Part shown: piece by piece, positions 47,913 through 59,689 of the stretch
Layout: each line of letters opens with the position of its first letter
Position numbering within the stretch: the stretch's first letter is position 1
NCBI RefSeq assembly: GCF_022539665.2
Contig: NC_081332.1
Span: forward strand, 889,773-953,772
Origin: Daphnia carinata
Taxonomy: Eukaryota > Arthropoda > Branchiopoda > Diplostraca > Daphniidae
DNA length: 64,000 bases
Reading direction: 5' to 3'
The notes under the pieces: model-generated
The model's database searches: none
Told to the model about the DNA's origin: nothing
Seen by the model: the letters and a program-made list of their open reading frames with translations, nothing else
Position numbers and translations under genes: made by a program

Positions 47913-50900
47913 CATGGTGAACAAGGAGTACACAAGGGTCTAGTACACGATGCCATGTGTGCGTCGAAGAATAGTTCTGCCAGAAGCTATATTTGTAGGC
48001 AAGCTCTGGGGTTCTGCTTCTTAATGTAATAAGTGAAAGTTGTATGTTGCTTTTGTTCGAACATTTCTAAAAAGGAGCATCAATTAACAGTCAGTATTTT
48101 CCTTTAGGTATGGTCATTTCAGCTCTACCTTTCTCTGGAAATCACTAGTCTCCATTAACTTCATTAACGAAATCATATTCGCGCCATCGATGCGAGCTCC
48201 CTCGTTAAAAGGTAGGACGAAAAGACCACATTTCACAATCTTATAATAATGAGGTCTTCATGAATTTGTCCCAATAACTTTGTATGTCAAAGCTTCTCGA
48301 ATTTCAGCCTGATAGGGATAGTGATGTAACACAATAGTAATTTGGTTTTATTTATGTAACAAATCAATTGAGATGCTTACATGTTGTTGAACCTTTAACT
48401 CCATGGCCTCCAATCGGTTATCTCTGTTTTCCAGTTGCAATATTTTATTCCCCAAAAGTGTGATAATTTCAGTCTGAACAAAATAATAAATAAGACGTTT
48501 TTGTTTTTTGTATTCAAGGTGAAATGGAAAGAACAGACTTTCTTACATGATTGCCAGTTGATTGTTGCTGCTGTTTGTCTGAGGAAAATCCATTGGTTGA
48601 AGATACTTAAAAAGCACACAATAACAAAACGAACGTGGGATACAAATAACCAGCTATTGCAATGCCTACGACGTATACTGATTTTATCTCGACGACTGCA
48701 TCACCGATTTATGACACAACTCGAACGTGTCAAACATTTACTGGTAAATTGTTCACTTGTAGATAAGAAGATGGAAGAAAGTGGATCCTTACGTGTTTGT
48801 TGTACGTGTGTGCCTTATTAACATAATTCCATTTGTATTGGGCAGACAACTTGACGGGTTCAAAAGTCATCAGCGCTTGGATATTAGTCAACCCACTTGG
48901 GTAAATATTTCAGTACAGGATTAATCATGTACGTCGGAATGGACCTGTCAATACAGGTGAAGTAGCTCTTACGTAATCTCTAATTTGCGATCGACGTTTA
49001 AAATCGTACTTTACTTCACTTGCTATAAGGAAAATTTATCACATTTTGTTTGTTAACAACTTAGCAGGTCGAATTACGAGTAAGTAACGGGCTTCAGGCT
49101 GTTATCAACTCTTACCACATTCTGGTCCACATCTCGGCTTTGACATTGAAAGGATTTGTTGAGTGCCATTGAGAGTTGCATGCTGATTATGCAGTCCTTT
49201 GTGTGAGGTAAGACAAAACTTTACTTAAGCTGTTGCATAAATTTCATGACCAGTTTACCAATTAGCGTATTGTATGTTTAGTTGGCAGCGAATAGAATAA
49301 AAAATGGTAACACGTGATCCACCTCCGATTTCCAAGAATCGTCCGAACAATTTGACCGTGATTCCTACGCATCCCTTGTGCTTCAAACGACCATTTATTT
49401 CCAGATTCTTGGCCAGCAATCTGAAGCCATCAAGGAGGAAGCCGAGCTAAGGTAGTATGTTAATTGTTTATTTTTGTGTGTATTGAAGCAATGCAGGATG
49501 CTGAGGCGTTTAGGCAGCAGTTTCATACATGTAATTGGTGATGAGTTATGTATCAATGGCTATTGGAGTCATTCCTGTATGTACGAAATCGTTACAATTC
49601 ATGTACACTCGATCCATCCATTTATCAATTAAAAACTTGATCGAAATCGTGGCGAGTGTATGCGGTTAAAGCGCACGCACGCAGATATTCCTCGACAATA
49701 GCGACGGTGGTATCCCACGTCATTACTTTCGTACTCCCGTTTAAGTAAACAATTTAAGGCAGTTGGGGTAGATTACTCTAGATCCAACCGTTACTTCAGG
49801 ATTCGCACGATGGCTTCGTTGTACATGGTAACCGTTTCCATATAAAAACCTCCATAATATTAATAAAATTGATCAATTGCAGTGTGCCAAGATGCACCCA
49901 AACAACTCGTTGAAGCCGATATGATAAATTAATCATTATCGATCTTATTAATGTTCTCCATTTCATTCATTTCGCCATTTAGTTCAAAGCGGTTTCGATT
50001 GAAATAGCAGTCAGTAATTAAACATCTAGCGGCAGGATTTTCTCTTGTTAATTCTGTTGTAGAAGAATGTTTGGCATCACGTAACGATTCACGCATGTCC
50101 GCTTGTGATGGCTCTAAAATCTCCATTTCACTTGCACCGACGAATTCCATATTGCCCTGCTGTGCATAATCGCGTATTTTCTGACTAATTTAAATCAAGC
50201 GAAAATAAATGAAAATATCGCTGTAATTTAAATAGAAGAAATGCTGATTGATGTAATATTTAAATTGAAGTGTGGTCATGACTCATCTTCTCATTGAAAA
50301 TTGCAGGAGGTAAACTGGCCACAGGAAAATTTGTGCATTTCGATCGCGTTGTTCGTCCGTCCTGAACCCAAGTATATGGTATGTCTAAAATTTAGTCATA
50401 TTATTTGAGTAAACTGCAGCAAAAAGCAACAAGATTAAATATCTTTTTTTAAAAAACGTTTGATAGTCATTTAGTTTTACTTGACGCGTACAATGATTGA
50501 CTTCTCAAATTTTCAGTTTTCTTTATTTTGCTCGAAGCAAAATTACAAAAAACATCTGAAATCGGCAAACCGTCTGGAATTTTGCCGTCAAAACAAACAA
50601 ACAAAAACGAAAGGCATGCTTTTTTTGTTTATATATTGTAAAAATTAAATGCCATCTAGCGATAGTAATATATTATTTTATTTTTGGCGACCGGGGGGGT
50701 GCCTCTTTTTTCTGGAGGATACTGTATCTCCCTGTTCGAAACAGTTTGGACGGGTTGGATATCAAAAGCACCGATTTCTGTTTGTCTTTCGAAAGGCAGA
50801 CGACGACTGATACTCGCCAGAATGAGTTCATCTCCAAACTCAAATTCTGATAACCTTAAGTCATTAGCTGACGCATGGGGAGAAATTGTGAGCAACGCTT

Positions 50901-51149
50901 TGCTTCTAGAAATATAAAGGGTCTGGGGGGGGGGGGGGGGGGGTATGTAATTTTCTTGTTGCTCATTTCAAGTTCTTCGCGCTATATCCTATAGTTAAGA
51001 TCAGATAAATAGATTCTTAAGTTACCATGCAACTGACCTCTTTTTTTTTTTTTTTTAATAAATGTCATTTCAAAACACCATCTAGGCATTCAAACCAGCT
51101 TACAGTTTGCTCGGTATTTCATTTTAAACGGCTGTGCGAAGACGAAAGG
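47913..51149. other. Mostly non-coding spacer with exon-like remnants
   Basis: At 48380-48475 the minus strand encodes NKILQLENRDNRLEAMELKV, a coiled-coil segment of the type preceding C1q domains, next to possible splice sites; it may be a remnant of another C1q-family gene. At 49350-49450 a plus-strand stretch reads ESSEQFDRDSYASLVLQTTI and EAIKEEAELR up to an AGGTAG donor-like end. At 49929-50150 (-) a 73-codon frame opens with ATG. None can be built into a full gene. A run of 19 G lies at 50925-50943. Sequence from about 50970 onward is the duplicated 5' flank of the C1q gene. Confidence 0.35.
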
Positions 51150-52925
51150 ATGGGACGTAATTTTTCCGGCATAATTCGATCGTTTCTTCTAATTTTGGCG
51201 CTGTCTACGTACTGTCTTACGGCTGCTCCACCTGATCTGCAAGCAAGAGTTGAAGAACTTGAGAAAAACTATGTGAAACCAGGTGCATATCTTATCTTGA
51301 TGGAACATTTGGCAGACAAAATTGTTGATTTGGAGACAAAAGTCGGTCGACTGGAAGCTAAAATTGAAAAACAGGATTCACTTTTGGCTGTTCTGAAGAA
51401 AGGACATAAACCTTTGAAAGATAACATCGACATCAATCAACATCGTCGTCAGAACGCAACTCTTCGTACTTGCCATGAAATCCACGTCGCAAATCCGTCG
51501 TACCCCTCCGGTATGTACTGGATCGATCCAGACGGTCAAGGCATCGGTGATCCACCAATCCACGTCCATTGCGATATGGACGGAAAAGAGGCGTCTAGAT
51601 ATGGCAAAACATCCATTTTGCACGACAGCGAATCGAAAATGGACATTGGAAATTGCACAGAACCTGGATGTTACTCGAGGCCAATCAAATATTATGCGAG
51701 TGATAGACAAATCCAAGCGTTGATTCAATTGTCCCATGGCTGCTCACAAACCATTTTGGTATTTCGATTAAAGCCCTGATTTTGAACGATTGTTTGCCTT
51801 AAAACTGGCGTTTGGTGGTGCAGTACTATTGCAGGAAATCGCCATTAAACCACAAGGGGACAGCCTACGCTTGGTGGTTCGACAAAGACGGCAAAAGACA
51901 AGAATTTACCAATTGGTTGACGGCGTGCGACAAACTCTCTGAAGATGCAGAAGGCGGTGCGAGTGATCTATTTATTTGATTTTAAAGAAAAACTCAACGA
52001 CAATTGAAATTGATGTCAAAATCCAGGTTACGTCACAGACAAGCTGCCGTTCACTCGCTTCCATTTTAGCAACCCGTTTAAGGGCTCCGGTCAACACGAA
52101 GTGTCTCGGTTAGAATGTCTGGGAAAGGCGAAGACGGAGGCAATGCCGAGATCGTGTAAAGATTTGTGGCGAATAGGACACACTCTCAACGGAATCTACT
52201 TAGTCAGAGGAGATAAACGAGTGGAAACTGTTTTCTGCCAATTCGATAAACGACCGAATGAACAAGGTAGGTGATATGTAGTCACATCTTTGATTAGATT
52301 AACTGTCATTTTGGTAGATCTGCAAAAGGAGTTATGTCAAAATCAAATTCTTGAAATAATTCTGTTTTCCAAATTACAGGGGAAAAAATGGAAAAAAAAG
52401 TAAAAGATTTTAAATTATATTATGAAAATTTCAGATTTCCAGAAGAGGATTGGATATCAAGACATAAAAACAAAGCCAATATACTTCTACGTACAGAAAG
52501 ACAAACATTTTTCGGCAAGAGACGTTCCACTTCCGTTTGAGCGTAGCGTAATCAACATTGGAGGGGCCATGGATTTGGCAAGCGGCGTATTCACAGCACC
52601 CGTCAACGGAATCTACTTCTTTTCGTTTGCTGGACTCGCGCAATTTCCGGAGGGTCCAAATCCAGTGCAAAGGGAACTAGGCGCTAATCTTTATAAAAAT
52701 GGTGAAAGAGTAGCAGTCAGTCAGGTTAACAAAGGCCACGTCGTATATCCGGATAATCTAAGTCCAGTCACCCTTCAAAGTACTATGTCTTTGCAAGCCG
52801 GAGACAAAGTATGGATCCAGTTTTATATTGGGAAAACTGGGGGGTTTCTACACAACATCAGGCATGCTTTGCACCCGGGTGGACACACGCATTTTAATGG
52901 GTTGCTTTTAGAAGAAGAAGTCTAA
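51150..52925 (+). CDS. Secreted C1q-domain protein, paralogue 1
   Basis: Four exons: 51150-51758, 51824-51956, 52027-52266 and 52435-52925. The start is the ATG opening MGRNFSGIIRSFLLILALST, a clear signal peptide ending at about LTAA. A coiled coil follows (residues about 50-85, DLETKVGRLEAKIEKQDSLL). Next is a Cys-rich region resembling fibrinogen/fibrillar-collagen-C-like modules: RTCHEI..SGMYWIDPDG with CDMDG, then CSQTILYYCRKSPL and YAWWFDKDG, and a second RSCKDLWRIGHTLNGIYLV with VFCQF. The last exon is a C1q (TNF-like) domain: FYVQKDKHFS, SGVFTAPVNGIYFFSFAG, LQSTMSLQAGDKVWIQ and HFNGLLLEEEV. C1q-domain proteins trimerise and act extracellularly as lectins or adhesion and immune factors. 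At residue 42 the frame reads through sequence that is an intron in paralogue 2. Confidence 0.88.
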
Positions 52926-53775
52926 GCAAAACGCAAACATTTTCCATCACACTCCAGTTTGGCAGCAAATACTACGACCACAAACAGAAGGCATCAACGG
53001 TCATAAAACGACCTTCAATCCCATTATCAATGTAGTTTCAGATTTCTGTAGAGACATTAGAAGATTATTGTCGATATCTTAGTGATCAACATAATAAAAA
53101 AGCTTAACAAAAATTTGCTCAGACAGAGTCAAGTCTTTAATGAAAAATTATAACAAAACACCCAGAACTGAGTTTCAAGAGGTGAAGGCAAATTCGAAGA
53201 CTAGATACCAAGTCCTTGGTAATTCAAACAAGTTCCAGTAATAGGCAAGTGTCGGTAGCGTATTAGAAGCTCTTTTTGTGAAGAAATACGGAATCTACGT
53301 GGCTGCTGATTTTAAACGCCAGTCGTCGCAATGGATGGAGGTCAGTTGGAACTGAGCTGTTTGAATTTATGATTTATTTTCCATTTGCCATTCTTGCTTT
53401 TTTTTTTTTGTTTATTTAGGTAGGTCGTTCCAAGTTCAAATTCTTCTATGCGAAGTTGAGGTAAACTGATATGTAAGAACAGTGAAATGAAATAAGATCG
53501 ACAGCATTTGGCATCGCAGTAAACACGTTGCATTTGCAGGTAGGAAGCAACCGAGGTAATTTCTGCCTATGGGTTATGCCGTTAACAGGGGGCAGCAGTT
53601 TACCATTGTATTGTTTTCTTAATGCTCTAGTGCTTTCTTTGCAGGATTTGGATGGTCTCTGGTGCCCTGGTAAGTGGATTCCGCACTTTAGGCAATGCTC
53701 CTTTTGTTGTGGTGAATTTTTCCGAGTGGTGGTACATCTTTCTGGTACTGCATTTCTTTTTATTACCATACATGT
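52926..53775. other. 3' flank and spacer
   Basis: This is the untranslated tail after the first C1q gene, with an AATAAAAA run at 53092. Short open stretches on both strands at 53342-53785 carry no recognisable content. Confidence 0.4.
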
Positions 53776-55420
53776 CACTGACTAGTAACTTAGGGCCCGT
53801 CCAGGGCCGGGGTATAGGTGGCGCTAGCGTAATTAATGCTATTATTAGGAAAATCGACCACGCCTATTTTTCAACTGTCTAATTTTAATTCTTATTACAA
53901 ATTAGGAGTTCCCCTTTCTTGCCCGCCGACCCACTCCCTGTTTCTGCCCGTCCATCACCTGACTTTTCTGCCTGCCAAAAACCCAGCTGAAGTTACCCGT
54001 CGACCCCCTCTCTGCCCGTTAAGCCACTCTTTGCCCGTCAAACCACTCTTTGCCCGTTTGCCCTCTCTCGGCCCGTCAACCCACACTCTGCCCGTCAACT
54101 CACATTGTGCCCGCAAAAATGCCTGCTAGGGGACTTCTTCCTTTTTTTTTTGCATTTGCCCACCTTTTCCTCACAGTCTCGGCCCGTCAAAACCCCTGCT
54201 ATTGTTGTCCGACCACTCAGTTTTTGCCTCTGCCCGCTAAGAAGCCTGCTGTTATTGCCCGTCGACCCTCTCATTGCCCGTAGGCCCCCTAACTGCCGGT
54301 CGACCCACTCGCTGCCGGTCGACCCACTCGCTGCCGGTCGACCCACTCGCTGCCCGTCGACCCACTCGCTGCCCGTCGGGCCCCTCTTTGCCCGTCGACC
54401 CTCCTGCTGCCCGTCGGCCCATTCGCTGCCCGTTGGCCCATTCGCTGCCCGTCGACCCACTCATCTGCACGTCGGCCCACCCGCTTCCCGTCGACCCACT
54501 CGCTGCCCGTCAAACCACTCGCTGCCCGTCGATCCCCTCTCTGCCCGTCACCCCACTTGCTGCCCGTCACCCCACTTGCTGCCCGCCAAAACGACTGCTA
54601 TAGTGGCCCATTGACTTTTTCATTTGCTTTTGCCCGTCTTTCCCTCGCAGTCCCAGCCCAGGAAACGCCCGCTGTAGTTGCCGTCCAACCACTTTTTCCC
54701 TCTGCCCGTCTTTTGTTGAATAGTCTATGCCCGTCAACCCCTTTGCCCACCAAAAAAAACTGCTGTAGTTGCCCGTCGACTTACCTACTGTAGCGCCCAC
54801 TCGTTTTAAGCCAAGCCCGTAGACTAAAAAATTGCATTTATCCGACCTATTGTACAGTCTCTGCCCGTCAACCCACTTTACGCGCCAAGAACTCGCCGTT
54901 GTTGCCCAACGACCCTCCTCTCTGCCCGCCAAAACGCCTGCCGTAGTGGGCTAGTGGCCAATAAAAATAATAAATAAAACTAATAAAATAAAATAAAATT
55001 AATTAAAAATTGATTAGAATAATCATAATAAAATGCCCTGCCCGTCAGCTTACGTGCCGTTGCCCATCGGCTTTAAGCTAACCCCGTAAACTGGAAAATT
55101 GTCTAATTCCGCAATTCCACCCGCAGTTTAGTTTTCCACAACCCCATCCCACCAAGCAGACGGCGGGTTTGGCGCCAGCCAATCACAACAAATGCACAGC
55201 GTGACAGGCTCCACCTCCAATTTCCTTGTTGTTTTATAGAGTATAGACTAGTAACTTTGGGCCCGTCCAGGGCCGGGGTATAGGTGGCGCTAGCGTATCC
55301 TTACGCTTTTATCAGAACATTGATCCACGTCTTTTTTTCGCCCGTCTACTCTGAATTGGTTTTACAAATTAAGAATTCCCCTTTCTTGCCCGTTGACTCA
55401 CTCACTGTTACTGACCGCCC
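53776..55420. repeat. 19-bp minisatellite framed by copies of a GC-rich repeat
   Basis: The unit CTGCCGGTCGACCCACTCG or CTGCCCGTCGACCCACTCG (19 bp) repeats in near-perfect tandem from about 54290 to 54590. Looser units of 16-30 bp starting with GCCCGTC are scattered from 53920 to 55060. On both sides lies the same segment TAGTAACTT.GGGCCCGTCCAGGGCCGGGGTATAGGTGGCGCTAGCGTA (53782-53831 and 55249-55298), each followed by AATTCCCCTTTCTTGCCCG-type sequence. This suggests a duplicated element that carries the satellite. Long frames on both strands through the array encode only Pro/Arg/Leu or Gly/Arg repeats. Confidence 0.8.
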
Positions 55421-55854
55421 ATCCTCTCACATTTTGGCACAATTTACATTTTGTTGTTTCCCTTTCTCTAGTTTTAACGTTTTGTATTCTTTGTAGGTGC
55501 TGGGTTTGGCGGTCGCGTTTGTGGTAAAGCATTCGCATAACGACGTGTTGTTGTTGAGGCCACCTTGGTAATTTTTTTACCCTTGCTTCGGTTGAAATAG
55601 ATTTTTGTTAAGTATTAACTGCAAAAAAAATATGATGACGAAAACGAAAAAACAATGTATCGCGAAAGAAAACCGTGATTTGTTTTCGGAATATTTCATT
55701 TCATTCTCTATTTATCCGGCACGTAATTTTAAGCTGTTGCCGATGAAAAATGAAATAATATGAAAGAATATCAACGACTTTACATAAGCAAGACGAATGC
55801 GAATAAGAAAGGGCCAGCGAGGTAAGTAATATTTTCTTGTTGCTCATATCAAGT

Positions 55855-56185
55855 TCGGTATTTCGTGTTTGTTTCATTTTTCAGGATCGACCAGCATCAC
55901 CTAAAATGATTTAGAGAAACGGAGAGGAAAAGACATAGGAAAGACGACCAAGAAACCGAAATACTGTTTGATTCAAAAAAGATGCAAAAGGAAGATGCAA
56001 AAGCAACGTGAAAAACGAGAACGAAAGACGCGATTAATTCGAGAAAAAGGAGAACAGAATGCTGATTGTGAGATCAGTGATGGGCTATCATTCTTGGTTT
56101 ATGGAATAGTTTAACATCAGCCTTGAGATTTGCTTTCCCAATCTGGAAAATACGCTGCAACTAAGAAGAAATAGCGTTTCCGCTA
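55855..56185. other. Insertion in the 5' flank of the second C1q gene
   Basis: The 5' flanks of the two C1q genes align (TTCTTGTTGCTCAT.TCAAGTTC then GCTATATCCTATAG), but copy 2 has about 330 extra bases between these two blocks. The extra piece has a CAGGATCG acceptor-like start and an open stretch rich in Lys, Arg and Gln (QREKRERKTRLIREKGEQ) ending in TAA near 56113. It may be a stray exon or a transposon fragment. Confidence 0.5.
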
Positions 56186-56345
56186 TATCCTATAGATAAG
56201 ATCAGATAAATAGATTCTTAAGTTACCATGCAACTGACCTCTTTTTTTTTTTAATGAATGTCATTTCAAAACATCATCTAGGCATTTAAACCAGCTTATA
56301 GTTTACTCGGTATTTCATTCTAAGCCGCTATGCAAAGGCGAAAGG

Positions 56346-58074
56346 ATGGGACATCAATTCTCCGGGACGATTCGATCATTTCTTCTTATTTTGGCGCTGT
56401 CTACGTGCTATCTCACGGCTGCTCCCCCTGATATGCAAGCAAGAATTGAACAACTTGAGAAAAACTATGTGAGTCCAAATTAATATCTTTTCTTGCTGCA
56501 TTAATTCCTAATGTTTGACTTACGTGTTCGCTTAAAGATCAAAGTCAAAGAACATTTGGAAGGCAAAATTATTGATTTGGAGACAAAAGTCGGTCGACTG
56601 GAAGCTAAAATTGAAAAACAGGATTCACTTTTGGCTGTTCTGAAGAAAGGACATAAACCTTTGAAAGACAATATCGACATCAATCAACATCGTCGTCAGA
56701 ACGCAACTCTTCGTACTTGCCATGAAATCCACGTCGCAAATCCGTCGTACCCCTCCGGTATGTACTGGATCGATCCAGACGGCCAAGGCGTCGGTGATCC
56801 ACCAATCCACGTCCATTGTTATATGGACGGAAAAGAGGTGTCCAGATATGGCAAAACATCCATTTTGCACGACAGCGAATCGAAAATGGACATTGGAAAT
56901 TGCACCGAACCTGGATGTTACTCGAGGCCAATCAAATATTACGCGAGCGATAGACAAATCCAAGCGTTGATTCAATTGTCCCATGGCTGCTCACAAACCA
57001 TTTTGGTATTTCGATTAAAGCCCTGATTTTGAACGATCGTTTGCCTTAAAACTGGCGTTTGGTGGTGCAGTACTATTGCAAGAAAGCGCCATTAAACCAC
57101 AAAGGGATAGCCTACGCTTGGTGGATCGACAAAGACGGCAAAAGACACGAATTTTCCAATTGGTTGACGACGTGCGACAAACTCTCTGAATATAAAGAAC
57201 ACGGTACGAGTGATCTATTTATTTGATTAAAAAAAAAAAACTCAACGACAATTGAAATCGGTGTTAAAATCCAGGTTACAACACAGACAAGCGTTTGCCG
57301 TTCACCCGCTTCCATTTTAGCAACCCGTTTAAGGGCTCCGGTCAACACCAAGTGTCTCGATTAGCATGTCAGGGAAAGGCAAAAACGGAGGCAATGCCGA
57401 GATCGTGTGACGATTTGTGGCGGATGGGACACACTCTCAACGGAGTCTTCTTAGTCAGAGGAGATAAACAAGTGGAAACTGTTTTCTGCCAATTCGATAA
57501 ACGACCTAACGAACGAGGTATAATAGATCAATGGTTATACGTGGATTTTCACGTTTTTATTTGATGAACGTTATTGAACATACATTGATGAACAGGTTAT
57601 CAAACATGGATCGGGTATGTCGATGTGAAATCTTTGCCGACATATTTCTCTGTCCAGAAGAATCAGCTGTTCAAAACAACGGATGTTGCTATACCATTTG
57701 ATGTCGAAAAGGTTAACGTCGGCAACGGCATAAATTTAAAAACGGGAATATTCACCGCACCACGGGATGGCATTTATTTCTTCTCGTTTAACGGATTGGC
57801 CAGTAGTGAGCCTGCAGAGGGAACGGCTTACGTCGGAGTAGGTCTTTTTTTGAACGCAATCCAAGTTGGTAGAACTTTTCAACATGAGGGTGACGTCACC
57901 ACGCACCACGATCGTCCACTGACACTTCAATCAACGTTGAAATTGAAAGCCAACGATCGTGTTTGGTTGCAGATTACAGGCGTGGCACCGACGAGCTTTC
58001 TGTTTGATAACCATCACGGACATAATCGCTTTACAGGTTTCATGTTGGACGAGGAATTTACAACGCCTAAGTGA
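56346..58074 (+). CDS. Secreted C1q-domain protein, paralogue 2
   Basis: Five exons: 56346-56468, 56538-57005, 57071-57203, 57275-57517 and 57596-58074. The signal peptide is MGHQFSGTIRSFLLILALST. Exon 2 carries the coiled coil and the first fibrinogen/collagen-C-like module and is almost identical to paralogue 1. Exons 3-4 are also close to it (YYCKKAPLNHKGIAYAWW, SCDDLWRMGHTLNGVFLV). The C1q exon is far more diverged: FSVQKNQLFKTTDVAIPF, TGIFTAPRDGIYFFSFNG, LQSTLKLKANDRVWLQ and NRFTGFMLDEEF. The likely role is an extracellular trimeric lectin or adhesion factor. Identity drops sharply at the last exon, so 5' exons and promoter were duplicated recently or homogenised by gene conversion, while the binding domain is old and distinct. 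All splice sites and frames are intact. Confidence 0.88.
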
Positions 58075-59689
58075 TGAATTTATTTCATATTTGTATTAGC
58101 GTGATTTTATGTTGTTTTTTTACGGGTGTAGGAAACTTAGCTTGAGGCTTTCACCTATCCGGGAAAAGTTAGATGTTTGTCTCCTTGAAATAAAGAGCGT
58201 AGATGTTCGCATTTCAATGTGGAAACATTCGAGTTGAAAATAATAATCATTCGACCCATATTGTTGACGTCAAAGGTCTGCCCTTGGCCATCGAAATCTT
58301 GTTCAAGACGCCCGCCATCATTTCAACAACCTGTCTTTTTACAATTGATACTGAATGAAGAAGAACAGCTGTTGATTTTTTTTTTAAATGTTACAGGATA
58401 ATGTGAGAGGAACGCCCTGACTTCCGCACGAAAACTCTATTGCGTTGTTTGAACGAATACGCTCTGGCTTTGACCGTGTACGTTCCGCGAAACCCAAATC
58501 AGATCCAGAGGCAATGCCCATGATTATCAACTGTCTTGATTTCTCGGTCGTCTCTAAAGCCAACTTGCATCTATACCAAGGTCACCATGTGCTCCTCATC
58601 TTCGTGGGGTGGGGTGGGGGGTAAAAAAAAGCGCCAAATTGTGCTCACCAACTGAGCAGTTTCATCAATGCCATTTTAACTGACATCCACAAAGGATGTT
58701 TTACGTGGCGCTTTCTACTCGTCTCACTTTCTGTTTCCTTATTGTAAGGGTTTCAGTGTTGACGACAAAAGTTTTCAATCACAATCGGCTGACAAACAAT
58801 TTAGTGTTGAAATCATATGATGTATCAAGTGTAAAGAAAGACTGCGATGGCAAGTTGGTCAGCTGATTGAGAGACAATTGGCGCCCTCGACGGGAGTGCA
58901 TCAACCAAGACCCAATCGCCCAGTGTAAAGCAGATAGTTCATCGATGGCTGTGCTGCGTTTGAATGCAATTCATAACGGAAGAAGTTATCTGCTCTTTTT
59001 CCAGGTTAGTTTTTAGATATTTTTTTTTGCTTTCGTTTTGCATGTATCATCGCACAATGACAAATCAGAAGGGCTTAAAATCTCGACCCCTCCCCTCTCC
59101 CAGTTATTTGGCTGTGATTTTTTTCAAATTGCAACCGTTTATTTTTTTGTTTGTTTTCCTTTTACTGATTTGTGAGAAATCTTTTAAAATGATGCAGTGT
59201 GAGAATGCGCCGATTCCGTCTTTTTTTCGGCCATTAATGGTCGGCCTTGCCTTTCAGACCTTTTTTTCCGGCCACGTTTCGCCATTTAGGCGCCATTTTT
59301 GTTTCGATGGCACCATAGAGTGAGGGGTATCTTTGACATTGTATTGCTCGAACTGACGAACAATGCAAGTGGCCTGTGTTTTTGTTAGAAGTGGGGCAAC
59401 ATAATCTGTTTTCTCAATCATCAGATGGCTTGGCAGAATCGTTTAAACAACAATCACTATTTCTTGCCAACTTCATTTGATTGATTTTCCCATTTTGTTT
59501 TCTCTAACTTGTGAAGGTTACACCAGGAAAAGTGGCATTTTTTCGGTAGATGTCTGCTCGTTTAAAAAATCGTAAAATCAACAGTATACAAGCAGATGAT
59601 TTGTTTGAAAACAAATGGATAGACATTGCCAGTTATGACTAATGTCTTTTTTTAAATAATGAAGTACACCAAGAATAGCAAGTAAAACC
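58075..59689. other. Spacer without a recognised gene
   Basis: This is 3' flank of the C1q gene followed by T-rich non-coding DNA. A G-rich stretch (GTGGGGTGGGGTGGGGGGT) lies at 58604-58622. The palindromic AATGGTCGG / CGGCCATT around 59227-59246 may be part of a small repeat. No coding signal is seen. Confidence 0.4.

Noticed and set aside
54050..54620. Long frames on both strands encoding Leu-Pro-Val-Asp or Gly-Ser repeats
   Set aside because: Because the 19-bp unit is not a multiple of three and lacks stops, all frames stay open; codon content is set by the satellite.
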